A stretch of DNA of 56,239 nucleotides from JBFWMG01 sp050251715 (GCA_050251715.1 JBFWMG010000023.1:1-56239), one strand, 5' to 3'; positions 26,150-34,377 are shown, numbered from the stretch's first letter. The notes: generated by a model not told the origin, from the letters alone. Numbers and translations: made by a program.

Positions 26150-28408
26150 ATGAAATTGTCGCTCCCAAACTCAATCAGACTCAACCTTTTTCTTGTGGTA
26201 CTAGTCGGACTAGCACCCATCGTTATCGTCATCCTCGCCTCGGGGCTGGAACGGCGGGCGCATGAGACAAATGACGCCAGGCGGACAGCATTCCAACTCG
26301 CCAACTCGTTTTCCGAACAACAGGACAAGCTGACGCACGGTATCCACCAGTGGCTTTCCGCCCTGGCCACGCTGCCGGAAATAAAAACGATGGATGCGGC
26401 CAAGTGCACCATCCTTTTCAAAGAATTTCTCAATGAAAACAGACATCACGGAGGCATAGTTCTTCTCAGGCCCGATGGCTCGGTCATCGCGTCCGGGACT
26501 CCCTACGCCTCCGACGCCAACTTCTCCAGCATGAAGCACTTCAGGGATGCGATCAAAAACCTGGAATTCACGCCAGGTGAATTCACAGCTGGCCGAGTGA
26601 CAGGACTACCCGTCATACCGTTTGCAATGCCTGTGCGTGATGCAGACGGCCGTGTGCTTTGCGTGCTTTCCACCAGCCTGCGGGTCGATATGCTTGCCAC
26701 CATTTACGACCACTCCAATCTTCCAAAGGGTTCCTTAATAGGCTTGGTGGACTGTAATGGCATCCGCGTCTATCGCTACCCCCCCAAAGGATGCTGTCCC
26801 GTCGGCAAACCCGTCAACTCGGCTATTTGGAAACAAATCCAGAAGACGAACGACATAACATCCATGACGATTCCAGGCTCGGACGGGATAAAGCGCATCT
26901 ATGAGGTCAAACGATTGCGCATCTCACCAACGCAGGAGCCCTATCTGAACGTCGTCGTCGGAATCCCTGAAAAATACGCCATCACCCAGGCGGACGCGAT
27001 CACGATGCGTTACGTGACAGGAATGGTGTTCTCCCTGCTCCTGTCCGCCTTTCTGGCGTGGGCCGTCTGCAAGTTCGGCATCCTCCAACCCGTAAGGGCA
27101 CTGGTCTCGGTGGCGGAACGCCTCGGTTCCGGCGACCTCACGGCACGGTCCGGCCTGTCCCATGACAAGGGAACGCTGGGCAAGCTTTCACGCGCCCTGG
27201 ACAATATGGCCGTGAAGCTTGAAGAGGACATTGAACGCCGCCAGAAAGCCCAGGAGGCGGCGGAAGCCGCAAACCTAGCCAAGTCAAACTTTCTGGCAAA
27301 CATGAGCCACGAAATCCGGACGCCTTTAAGTGGCATTCTTGGCATGCTTCAACTCATCAAGCTCACCGAGCTTACACATGAACAAAATGAATACATACTA
27401 TTAGCCATTCAAGCATCCGAACGGCTCAATCATCTGCTCAATGACATTCTGGACATCACTCGCATAGAAGCCGGCAAACTGAAAATCGTCAACGCTCCGG
27501 TGGATATCAGAAAAATAGTCCAACATTCTTATTTGCTGTTCAATACAGTGTCACGAGAAGCAGGTGTGCGTCTGACAAGTCATGTGGACTCTGGAATTCC
27601 TGTGGAGTTGATAGGAGACCCCATTAGGCTGCAACAGGTCATCATAAACTTGTTGGGCAATGCATTCAAGTTCACACAGTCAGGCATGGTTTCCATTGAG
27701 GCCTACCTTCTGCCCACGTCCAATCCCGACCAACAAAGAGTGCTGTTTTCCATTTCCGATACGGGAATGGGCATTAGCGACGAAACGATGGGCAACCTTT
27801 TCGCCCCCTTTGTGCAGGCTGATTCAGGACTGACACGAAATTTCCAGGGGGCTGGCCTGGGGCTCAGCATATGCAAGCAATTGATCACGCTCATGGGGGG
27901 CAATATCGCGGTGGCCAGCGAAATCGGCAAAGGAACCACCGTTCATTTCTGCATCACCTTTGGACTACCGGAATCCGTGTCCTTGCCAAGCAAACCCGAG
28001 GCCGTCCAGCATGTGCGGGATACCCCACGGGGAGGATACAGCATTCTTTTGGCGGAGGATGACCCGACCAACCGGATAATGGCCGTAAGATTATTGGAAA
28101 AACTTGGGTATTCCACAAAAGCCGTGGAAAACGGCAAGCAGGCTGTCGAAACATTGCATGACAGCTTGTTTGATGTGGTCATAATGGACATACAAATGCC
28201 CGTTATGGACGGAATGGAGGCCGCCACGGCTATCCGCAACGGAGAGGCGGGCTACAAGAACCAGGATATCCCGATTATAGCCCTTACCGCGCACGCAATG
28301 AAAGGAGACCGGGAGCACTTTCTGAAGGCAGGCATGGACGAATGCCTTGCAAAACCATTGGAGGTAAGCAAATTGCTGGATGCACTGGGACATGTATTGC
28401 GCCCCTAG
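26150..28408 (+). CDS. Membrane hybrid sensor histidine kinase
   Basis: A 752-aa inner-membrane kinase; ATG 26150 is preferred, GTG 26138 possible. Order: membrane segment 1 (LFLVVLVGLAPIVIVILASG), periplasmic Cache-like sensor (about 35-270, with GGIVLLRPDGSVIASG and GLVDCNGIRVYRYP), membrane segment 2 (GMVFSLLLSAFLAWAVCKFG), HAMP (about 310-360), HisKA with phospho-acceptor in FLANMSHEIRTPL, HATPase with NLLGNAFKFTQ, DTGMGI and GAGLGLSIC boxes, and an intact C-terminal receiver (AEDDPTNR, phospho-Asp in VVIMDIQMPVMDG, ALTAHA). No cognate regulator gene lies beside it, so output goes to a distant partner or phosphotransfer protein. The ligand is unknown; Cache sensors often bind small organic molecules. 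Confidence 0.9.
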   Translation: MKLSLPNSIRLNLFLVVLVGLAPIVIVILASGLERRAHETNDARRTAFQLANSFSEQQDKLTHGIHQWLSALATLPEIKTMDAAKCTILFKEFLNENRHHGGIVLLRPDGSVIASGTPYASDANFSSMKHFRDAIKNLEFTPGEFTAGRVTGLPVIPFAMPVRDADGRVLCVLSTSLRVDMLATIYDHSNLPKGSLIGLVDCNGIRVYRYPPKGCCPVGKPVNSAIWKQIQKTNDITSMTIPGSDGIKRIYEVKRLRISPTQEPYLNVVVGIPEKYAITQADAITMRYVTGMVFSLLLSAFLAWAVCKFGILQPVRALVSVAERLGSGDLTARSGLSHDKGTLGKLSRALDNMAVKLEEDIERRQKAQEAAEAANLAKSNFLANMSHEIRTPLSGILGMLQLIKLTELTHEQNEYILLAIQASERLNHLLNDILDITRIEAGKLKIVNAPVDIRKIVQHSYLLFNTVSREAGVRLTSHVDSGIPVELIGDPIRLQQVIINLLGNAFKFTQSGMVSIEAYLLPTSNPDQQRVLFSISDTGMGISDETMGNLFAPFVQADSGLTRNFQGAGLGLSICKQLITLMGGNIAVASEIGKGTTVHFCITFGLPESVSLPSKPEAVQHVRDTPRGGYSILLAEDDPTNRIMAVRLLEKLGYSTKAVENGKQAVETLHDSLFDVVIMDIQMPVMDGMEAATAIRNGEAGYKNQDIPIIALTAHAMKGDREHFLKAGMDECLAKPLEVSKLLDALGHVLRP

Positions 28409-28557
28409 CATCCATTTCTTTCAAACCACCGTCATTCCATAGGGGGTGTTCCATGCCCTCGGCATATTGCCACGCACCTCTCTCGCCCCCCTGCAAACTG
28501 TACACGGAAAACAGACATACGCCTCCCCCCTTCCATTGGAAACGAAAATACACACCG

Positions 28558-29415
28558 CTATGACCTGCGCACCACCCGCACCCGGCGGGCCGCCAACGCA
28601 CCCGACACGCCGCGCCAGGTGATGGCCGCCATCACCACCACCCCGCCCAGCACGGCCCACATGCCCGGCAATTCGCCATATCCCAGCGCCACCCAGACCG
28701 GATTGCAGATGGGTTCAAGGGTCATGATGCCGATGGCCTCAAGCGCCCCAAGCCGCCTGATGGCCCAGGTGTACAGCGCCAGCGACACCCCCTGCTGCAC
28801 GATGCCCAGATAGACGAGCCCCAGCCACCCCGCGCCGCCCGGAACGCCGGAAAACATGAACGGCAGGCCGCACGCCGCTGCCAGCAGATGGCCCAGGATG
28901 ACCGACTCCACGGGCGAGGTGTCCTTCTGCGCCCGCATGCACAGCGTAAACGCGGCATAGGCCACCCCCGACCCCATGGCTATGGCATTGCCCCACAGGC
29001 CGGTGGGCGAAAGGCGGTCCAGAAAGAACAGCACCATGCCGCCCATGGTGGCCGCCACAAACACCCAGTCGCCGCGCCGGGTTCTTTCGCCCAGCAGCAA
29101 AGGTGCGAAGAGCGCCACGTACACGGGCGCGGTATAGGCCAGGAGAATGGCGTTGGCCGCCGTGGTGAGCTTGGTGGCCGCCACATTGGAGACAAGCAGC
29201 GCCGCATAGGCCACCGCCGCGCCCAACTGGGGGCCGGTCGGCTGGAAACGGAGCCTGCCGCGCCACAACACCGCCAACGTAAGCGCGGCCAGCGCGCCGC
29301 GCACCCCGGTGATGGCCATGGGATGCCAGTCCACCAGTTTGATGGCCAGCCCCCCCGAACTCCAGATCAAGGCCGTGGCCGCCATAAGGCATATGGCCCG
29401 TGTCCGTTCGCCCAC
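28558..29415 (-). CDS. EamA/DMT-family transporter
   Basis: A 285-aa inner-membrane protein with about ten hydrophobic segments and the internal two-fold repeat of EamA domains: MAATALIWSSGGLAIKLV near the start, LGERTRRGDWVFVAATMGG at the end of the first half, and LGALEAIGIMTLEPICNPVW in the second. These usually export amino acids or other metabolites. The start is GTG 29415 with CAGGGGG upstream. It is divergent from the YhcH-like gene; a copy of the 105-bp repeat lies in between. Confidence 0.85.
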   Translation of the reverse strand: MGERTRAICLMAATALIWSSGGLAIKLVDWHPMAITGVRGALAALTLAVLWRGRLRFQPTGPQLGAAVAYAALLVSNVAATKLTTAANAILLAYTAPVYVALFAPLLLGERTRRGDWVFVAATMGGMVLFFLDRLSPTGLWGNAIAMGSGVAYAAFTLCMRAQKDTSPVESVILGHLLAAACGLPFMFSGVPGGAGWLGLVYLGIVQQGVSLALYTWAIRRLGALEAIGIMTLEPICNPVWVALGYGELPGMWAVLGGVVVMAAITWRGVSGALAARRVRVVRRS

Positions 29416-29449
29416 TCGCTGCCCCCTGCTTGGAAAGATGGCGGAATTT

Positions 29450-29554
29450 AGAGCATCTTAACTTTGGAAAAGATGAGATGCTCTTATGCATTTTTTTGAA
29501 ATAATGCTTCATTATTTCGAAGCATCGCATGGTTTCAATGCCAAGATGCGCTAG
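29450..29554 (+). repeat. 105-bp dispersed hairpin repeat, copy 1
   Basis: It begins AGAGCATCTTAACTTTGG and ends AAGATGCGCTAG. Three hairpins: an outer one with GAGCATC/GATGCTC, a middle one GAAATAAT/ATTATTTC, and one with the GGTTTCAATGCC motif. It is A+T-rich in GC-rich surroundings. Same orientation as copies 3 and 4, between two divergent genes. Confidence 0.8.
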
Positions 29555-29696
29555 CCGAAGTCGCCCCGCATGGCAATGGGGGCCGGATGGTTGCAAAAAG
29601 TCGCGCCATGTAGGAGGAAGACACCACGCGGCGCATGCACCCCCCCTCGGTCCAGGGGCAACGCCGCGCCCAGCGCAACCACAACGAGGAACCGCC

Positions 29697-30167
29697 ATGC
29701 TCATCGACCATCTGGCCCATTGGAACCACTACTGCGGCACCCCTGCCTGGCGCGAGGCCATGACGTTTGTCGATGCGCTGGGGCCGGACGCGGAGCCCGG
29801 CGCGTACCCCATCCGGGGCGCGGACATCCATGCCGTGATCTTCACCTACGCCACGCTGCCCCGCACGGAACGCATCCTGGAGGCGCACCGCCGCTTCACG
29901 GACATCCAGGTGCTGCTCCAGGGCCGCGAACGCCACGAGCGCCACGCCGTTGCCGCGCTGGCGGAAAAAAACGCCTACGATCCCGAACGGGACGTGGCGT
30001 TCTATCATCTGCCGCCGCAGGCGGACATGGTCTTTGCCATGGAACCGGGGCTGTTCGCGGCCTATCTGCCCCAGGACGCCCACATCACCCAGGTCACGTG
30101 GGACGACGCGCCGTGCGAGGTCAAGAAGGTGGTGGTGAAGGTGCGCACGGACCTGCTGCTGCCGTAG
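29697..30167 (+). CDS. YhcH/YjgK/YiaL-family cupin-like protein
   Basis: A 156-aa protein from ATG 29697 with GAGGA upstream. Family landmarks: MLIDHLAHWNHY at the start, LEAHRRFTDIQVLLQGRE in the centre (His and Glu line the metal-binding pocket), MVFAMEPGLFAAYLPQDAH, and KVVVKV at the end. These proteins are linked to sugar-acid or N-glycolylneuraminate handling and to the beta subunit of evolved beta-galactosidase; the precise reaction here is unknown. It stands alone and is followed by a hairpin terminator. Confidence 0.85.
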   Translation: MLIDHLAHWNHYCGTPAWREAMTFVDALGPDAEPGAYPIRGADIHAVIFTYATLPRTERILEAHRRFTDIQVLLQGRERHERHAVAALAEKNAYDPERDVAFYHLPPQADMVFAMEPGLFAAYLPQDAHITQVTWDDAPCEVKKVVVKVRTDLLLP

Positions 30168-30190
30168 CAGGCCGTTGAAAAACCGCCCTG

Positions 30191-30221
30191 GTTGAAAAAG
30201 GCCAACCCGGCCTTTTTCAAC
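30191..30221 (+). terminator. Hairpin terminator with GTTGAAAAAGGCC arms
   Basis: A perfect 13-bp stem GTTGAAAAAGGCC / GGCCTTTTTCAAC with a five-base loop, 24 bases after the YhcH-like stop. A/T runs within the stem let it work in both directions. A related hairpin occurs at 36240-36270. Confidence 0.65.
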
Positions 30222-30338
30222 ACTGGCTGCTGACAAACCGCCACCTTCTCCCTGCTGTTTCCTTCCCGAAGCCTTGCGGCTCACGGCGTCGGGCGCCCCC
30301 CGGCCATGCCCTTGTCCACAGACAACGAGTCCGCCCGC

Positions 30339-30440
30339 CTGGGAACCGCGCCTGTCCCAACCGTATCAACCTCCCCAGCCAGCCTTCTGCCTGGGAAACT
30401 CGCCTGTCCCAACCATATCCACCTCCCCAGCCAGCAGTTT
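30339..30440 (+). repeat. Imperfect direct repeat, two copies of about 50 bases
   Basis: Two consecutive units share CCTGGGAA, then CGCCTGTCCCAACC and ACCTCCCCAGCCAGC with a few changes between them. They lie in the non-coding stretch between the YhcH-like gene and the LysR gene, just before the long palindrome. Confidence 0.6.
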
Positions 30441-30474
30441 TTGGGGAAAGAGATAGGAGAGAGGATGGGGGTCT

Positions 30475-30552
30475 GGGGGAAGGAGAGAGGAAAGGGAAAA
30501 CCCCTTTTTATGCTTGGAAAAAGGGGTTTTCCCTTTCCTCTCTCCTTCCCCC
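30475..30552. repeat. Perfect 35-bp palindrome (long hairpin)
   Basis: Arms 30475-30509 and 30518-30552 are exact reverse complements, with an eight-base loop (ATGCTTGG). The left arm starts GGGGGAAGGAGAGAGG and ends CCCCTTTTT; the purine-rich and A/T-run mix is far longer than a normal terminator. It lies 36 bases past the stop of the LysR gene and may end its transcript, but its perfection is unusual. Confidence 0.9.
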
Positions 30553-30587
30553 GGGTCTTTATCAGCCTGTTGGCGGGCGCGGCGGGG

Positions 30588-31496
30588 TCAGCGCTCCGGC
30601 GGTGCGCCGGGCGCGGCCGTGAGCCCCCACACGCTGCGCACCTGGTTGAGCACCGCGCGCATGACCGGATCCTGCTCGCGCCGCTTGAGCAACACGAAAT
30701 ACAATTCGATGCACAGCCCGTCGAAAGGCACGGCATGGACCGGGCGGCCTATGCGCGAGGCGGCTTCGATTTCGTCCTTGCGCAAAAAGGACAAGCCCTT
30801 GCCCGCCGCCACCAGCACGCGGATAACCTCATCGCCGTCCACCTCCAGCACCGTGGCGGGCTTGACGCCCTGGGACGCGAAGAACTTGTCGAACAACAAC
30901 TGCACCGGGCACACGATGGGCTCGTTGATCCACGGCAACCGGGCCAGCGCCTCCAGCCCGCCCCCGATATGCTCTTTCCACACCTCGGGCACCGCCACGT
31001 AGAACTGGGTGCTGGCCAGGCGCACGCCCAACAGGTCCGCGTGGCGGGGCGTGCCGAATATGAAGCCGCAATCGAGCTTTCCGGCGCGGATGTCCTCCTG
31101 CGCCGGCGTGCTGGAACTCTGGCCCAGTTGCAGGATGATGCCGGGGTACACGTCGCCCATGGAGGACACCAGGGGGACGACGCGCAAAAAGTCCGCATCG
31201 GTGTTGAGCCCTATGCGCACGGTTCCCGTGAGCCGGTCGCCCAGGCTGCGGGCCTCCAGGCGCAGCTCGTCCGCCGAAGCGAGCACGCGGGCCGCCCCGG
31301 CCTTGAGCCGCGTCCCGGCCTCGGTGAGCTGCATGCCCTTGGGCGTGCGGATGAAGAGCACGGTGTCGAGTTCGCGCTCCAACGCCTTGATGTGCGCGGA
31401 CACCGTGGGCTGGCTGGCGTGCAGCCGTTCCGCCGCCCGCGTCAGGTGCCCTTCTTCCGCCACCACCACAAACGCCTTGAGCTGATAGAGTTCCAT
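30588..31496 (-). CDS. LysR-family transcriptional regulator
   Basis: A 302-aa regulator. Residues 1-60 form the winged helix-turn-helix (MELYQLKAFVVVAEEGHLTR ... HASQPTVSAHIKALE), and the substrate-binding domain runs from about residue 90 (GTVRIGLNTDADFLRVVP) to the end. It is divergent from a 55-aa membrane protein gene, the usual arrangement with a LysR target. In the 148 bases between them, TTCAGTATG (31502-31510) and CATACTGAA (31602-31610) form a separated inverted repeat that could be operator half-sites. The ligand is unknown. Confidence 0.9.
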   Translation of the reverse strand: MELYQLKAFVVVAEEGHLTRAAERLHASQPTVSAHIKALERELDTVLFIRTPKGMQLTEAGTRLKAGAARVLASADELRLEARSLGDRLTGTVRIGLNTDADFLRVVPLVSSMGDVYPGIILQLGQSSSTPAQEDIRAGKLDCGFIFGTPRHADLLGVRLASTQFYVAVPEVWKEHIGGGLEALARLPWINEPIVCPVQLLFDKFFASQGVKPATVLEVDGDEVIRVLVAAGKGLSFLRKDEIEAASRIGRPVHAVPFDGLCIELYFVLLKRREQDPVMRAVLNQVRSVWGLTAAPGAPPER

Positions 31497-31644
31497 ATGG
31501 ATTCAGTATGCGCAGCCGCGCCCCAAGGCAACGCAAAATATCCGAACGACTTCATCGGACATTACAATTGGATTCCCCATGGCATCCCGGATAGTTCTGT
31601 ACATACTGAACCACCACGCGCAATCCGTTGCCAAGGAGTGTCCC

Positions 31645-31812
31645 ATGAGTTGCCTCGAATCCGAATCCAGACTGGCCATCCTGCATATGCCAGCAGCCCG
31701 CACCCGGCACCACGCCGCCCCGGAAGGCGAGGCGTCCATCCTGGGCGTCTCCATGATCCTGGCGATGGCGTTCGCCCTGTCGCTGGCCATCACCATGGCC
31801 CGGCTGGCCTGA
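31645..31812 (+). CDS. Small single-pass membrane protein divergent from LysR
   Basis: A 55-aa protein from ATG 31645, with CAAGGAG at the right distance; the frame could extend to 31579 but without an RBS. A polar N-terminal part (CLESESRLAI) is followed by a C-terminal membrane helix (ILGVSMILAMAFALSLAITM). Its position opposite the LysR gene suggests control by it. No family recognised. Confidence 0.5.
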   Translation: MSCLESESRLAILHMPAARTRHHAAPEGEASILGVSMILAMAFALSLAITMARLA

Positions 31813-32230
31813 CGCAGCGGGACCGGAATCTCACGCCATGGGGGATTGCGCGCCCAAGCGGCGCGGCCAAGGCTGCGCGGCCTGGCTCTCGACGGGGAGG
31901 AACCCCCGCGCCGCATGCGGGACCGGACGGAAACGGCAGGGATCGTAAGGACAAGGGCAACCAGGACGGGAACGGAGATGAGGCCCGAGACAGGGAAGGA
32001 CGCGGGGAAGGCGGCAAGGCAGCGTATGCCCCCACGGTTCCTTTTATGAAGACAAGGGGTTTTCGAGGCGGCGGGAAACGATCTCCCGCCGCCTCGAAAA
32101 CCCCTTTGCCGTGACATGCCCCATGCCCGCGCCGCGGGGGGGGGACGCCCGCAAGGCTGCCTTCGCCCCCCGCGGTTCCTTGCCCCTCCCTGCGCGTCGG
32201 CCAGATCCCACCCATCCATAGGCCGCGCCG
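31813..32230. other. Non-coding region with long palindrome
   Basis: About 420 bases without a supported gene. At 32053-32106 lies an almost gap-free inverted repeat: AAGGGGTTTTCGAGGCGG pairs with CCGCCTCGAAAACCCCTT, with a short loop around AAACGATC. It resembles the palindrome at 30475-30552 in its GGGGTTTTC part and may be a strong bidirectional terminator. Confidence 0.6.
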
Positions 32231-32264
32231 CAAAAAAAAGCCCCCTCGCGTGGGCAAGGGGGCG
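32231..32264 (-). terminator. Rho-independent terminator of greA
   Basis: On the minus strand the stem GCCCCCT...AGGGGGC with a ten-base loop is followed by eight T. It lies 36 bases after the greA stop. Confidence 0.85.
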
Positions 32265-32299
32265 GATGGTCAAAGACCTGCGGCCAGGCCGGGCAGGCG

Positions 32300-32791
32300 C
32301 TAGCTCTTGAGCGTGGGCGATCCCTTGTAGGAGACGCCGGTGATTTCGTAGGTGATCTTGCCGCGCGGCACCTGCACCACGACCTCATCGCCCTCCTCCT
32401 TGCCCAGCAGGGCGCGGGCGACCGGGGAAAAGACGGAAATGGCGTTCTGGAAGAAATCGGTTTCATCCGGGCCGAGCAGCGTATAGATCTTCTGGTCGCC
32501 GGTATCCACGTCCTCTATGTCTACCGTGGCGCCAAAGGTCACGGTGTCGCCATCCAGTTCGTTCATGTCGATGACATTGTACACGGCGATACGCGATTCA
32601 AGGAAATTGATCTGCGCCTCCATGATGCCCTGGCGCTCACGCGCGGCGTGGTAGCCCGCGTTTTCCTTCAGATCGCCCTCTTCACGCGCCTCCTTGATGG
32701 CCTGGATGACGCCGGGACGCTCGCTTTTCAACGCATCGAGCTTTTTCTTCACCAACTCAAGACCTTCAACGGAAATCGGAATGCTGTCCAT
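32300..32791 (-). CDS. greA: Transcription elongation factor GreA
   Basis: A 163-aa GreA. The N-terminal coiled coil covers residues 1-80, with the tip acidic pair in EAREEGDLKENAGYHAARE that stimulates RNA cleavage inside backtracked RNA polymerase. The C-terminal FKBP-like domain includes VDIEDVDTGDQKIYTLLGP and GKEEGDEVVVQVPRG. The length is normal. The start ATG at 32791 has GGAACGAG upstream. It is a single-gene unit with its own terminator. Confidence 0.95.
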   Translation of the reverse strand: MDSIPISVEGLELVKKKLDALKSERPGVIQAIKEAREEGDLKENAGYHAARERQGIMEAQINFLESRIAVYNVIDMNELDGDTVTFGATVDIEDVDTGDQKIYTLLGPDETDFFQNAISVFSPVARALLGKEEGDEVVVQVPRGKITYEITGVSYKGSPTLKS

Positions 32792-33081
32792 ACTCTCGTT
32801 CCTTCCATGCTGACTGCGATGCGAAACGCCGGGCGGAGCCGACGGTGCACCAACCTATTGCGAAATCAATGGGATTATCCGGAATCGCGGCAGCGTTCCG
32901 GCTGCGGCAGATGTTTCCAGTAGATCATAGTCCACGTCCGGTCAAGCCGCAATGACGGACGGCACAGCCCCTTCTCCAAGCCTGTTGGGAGGATACGGCA
33001 AAAAACCATTATGGTGGTCTCTGTCTTTGTACGCCTGCCCCCCCATGCTATCCCTGGTTCCCGACCGGCGAAGAGATACGG

Positions 33082-33186
33082 CTAGCGCGGCTTAGCATTG
33101 AAGCAATGCGAGGAGTTGAAACAATGAAGTATTATTTCAACAAAATGCCTAAGAGCATCGCATCTTTTTCAAAGGTAAGAGGCTCT
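33082..33186 (-). repeat. 105-bp dispersed hairpin repeat, copy 2 (reverse orientation)
   Basis: Begins CTAGCGC and ends AGGCTCT on the plus strand, so it is inverted relative to copies 1, 3 and 4. The middle hairpin GAAACAATGAAGTATTATTTC and the GCATTGAAGCAATGC hairpin are intact; the outer hairpin has decayed somewhat. Confidence 0.8.
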
Positions 33187-33211
33187 AAGGCCGCGCCTGG
33201 GACCGCCATAC

Positions 33212-33244
33212 ACAAAAAAGGGAGTTGCCTTGCGGCAACTCCCC
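33212..33244 (-). terminator. Rho-independent terminator of tRNA-Lys
   Basis: A perfect 10-bp stem GGGAGTTGCC / GGCAACTCCC with a four-base loop. On the minus strand a run of T follows. It lies 13 bases past the tRNA-Lys 3' end. Confidence 0.85.
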
Positions 33245-33256
33245 TATTCAAGTCAC

Positions 33257-33332
<76 letters not shown>

Positions 33333-33382
33333 GGCAACGGTGCGCCGTGCGGTGGCGCGGTACGTCGTCGTTGCGAGATGCG

Positions 33383-33411
33383 TGTTTAGGTTAACCTGCC
33401 CTGGTTGTCAA
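33383..33411 (-). promoter_or_regulatory. Sigma70-type promoter of tRNA-Lys
   Basis: On the minus strand, TTGACA (33411-33406) is followed after 17 bases by TAAACA (33388-33383). The tRNA starts 50 bases downstream, so a short leader would be removed. Confidence 0.7.
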
Positions 33412-33561
33412 GCGCACTTTTTCTTTTTTTCATTTTTTTTGAAAAAACCCCTGTCACAGCGCCACCCTCCCAGGCCACACCGGCCGCCTTGACCCCCATG
33501 CCACATAAGCGCTTAAAAAACAGACAGATACACATTGCCTGCAAAAAGCTTAAAAAAAGTC

Positions 33562-33590
33562 TTGACGAAAACGAGGCCTATGCCTAAAAG
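33562..33590 (+). promoter_or_regulatory. Sigma70-type promoter of tRNA-Arg
   Basis: TTGACG (33562-33567), 17-base spacer, TAAAAG (33585-33590). The tRNA begins 15 bases later, so transcription should start only a few bases before it. Confidence 0.7.
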
Positions 33591-33605
33591 GCTCTTCTCT
33601 TGTTC

Positions 33606-33682
33606 GCGCCCGTAGCTCAGCCGGATAGAGCGCCGGACTACGAATCCGTAGGCCGCAAGTTCGAATCTTGCCGGGCGCACCA
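33606..33682 (+). tRNA. tRNA-Arg (anticodon ACG)
   Basis: A 77-nt cloverleaf with acceptor GCGCCCG / CGGGCGC, D arm TAGCTCAGCCGGATAGAGC, anticodon arm with loop CTACGAA, T arm with GTTCGAATC, and encoded CCA. ACG in Arg tRNA is normally edited to ICG. A triple hairpin terminator array follows at once. Confidence 0.97.
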
Positions 33683-33691
33683 CGCAAGCGA

Positions 33692-33779
33692 TAGGGGGTG
33701 GCTTTGCCACCCCCTTTTTCGTTTTGGCCGGTGGCTTTGCCACCCCCTTTTTCGTTTTGGCCGGTGGCTTTGCCACCCT
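33692..33779 (+). terminator. Three tandem copies of a hairpin terminator
   Basis: The unit GGTGGCTTTGCCACCCC followed by CTTTTTCGTTTTGGCC (33-34 bases) is repeated twice and a third copy lacks the T tract. Each forms the stem GGTGGC/GCCACC with a three-base loop and a T-rich tail, ending tRNA-Arg. The copies are nearly identical, so this is a recent slippage-type duplication. Confidence 0.85.
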
Positions 33780-33926
33780 GTTGATGACGTTATGGCCCAA
33801 CGCGCCGCCTCGGCGGCGTTTCCATCACCGACGGTCGCCGTCCCGCCTTTTCTCCCAGGCCCAGTCGCCCAGGACCGGTCGGCCATACCGCCACAAACCA
33901 CCCCCACGAGATAAAAGAGGCCTCCC

Positions 33927-34274
33927 ATGGCACTGCGCTGTTTCCTGCGGGCCAAGCTGCACCGCGCCACCATCACCGATGCCTGCGTGGATTACGAAGG
34001 CTCCATCGGCATCGACCCCGAACTCCTGCGCCTGTCGGGCATCGCGCCCAACGAGCGTGTGGACGTGCTCAACGTGGACAACGGCGAACGCCTGACCACC
34101 TACGCCATCGAAGGCGCGCCCGGCGCCATCCGCCTCAACGGCGCCGCCGCCCACAAGGGCCAAAAGGGCCAGCGCGTCATTATCTGCGCCTATGCCTGGC
34201 TCAACGAGGCCGAGGCCGCCGCCCACACGCCCACGGTCGTGCTTCTGGGCCAAGACAACGCCCCGAAAGGCTAG
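33927..34274 (+). CDS. panD: Aspartate 1-decarboxylase
   Basis: A 115-aa proenzyme that decarboxylates aspartate to beta-alanine for pantothenate and CoA. It cleaves itself between Gly and Ser in YEGSIGID (about residues 23-24) to form the pyruvoyl group. Other landmarks: MLRxFLRAKLHRATIT-type start, RVDVLNVDNGERLTTYAI, and RLNGAAAHKGQKGQRVIICAYAW in two parts. Length is normal. It has GAGATAAAAGAGG upstream of ATG 33927. A copy of the 105-bp repeat starts directly at its stop codon. Confidence 0.95.
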   Translation: MALRCFLRAKLHRATITDACVDYEGSIGIDPELLRLSGIAPNERVDVLNVDNGERLTTYAIEGAPGAIRLNGAAAHKGQKGQRVIICAYAWLNEAEAAAHTPTVVLLGQDNAPKG

Positions 34275-34377
34275 AGCACCTTGACGTTGAAAACAATGCG
34301 ATGCTCTTATGCATTTTGTTGAAATAATACTTCATTATTTCAACACCTCGCATTGCTTCAATGCTAACATGCGCTAG
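34273..34377 (+). repeat. 105-bp dispersed hairpin repeat, copy 3
   Basis: Starts within the panD stop codon (AGAGCACCTTGACGTTG) and ends AACATGCGCTAG. The middle hairpin GAAATAATACTTCATTATTTC is perfect, and so is GCATTGCTTCAATGC. The outer hairpin pairs AGAGCA with TGCTCT. Confidence 0.8.

Noticed and set aside
30306..32114. Open plus-strand frame of 602 codons over the LysR gene
   Set aside because: It runs antisense through the LysR gene and through palindromes and non-coding repeats. It has no ribosome-binding site and no protein-like pattern.
33692..33779. CRISPR-like repeats
   Set aside because: Contiguous hairpin-plus-T-tract units without spacers; they are duplicated terminators.
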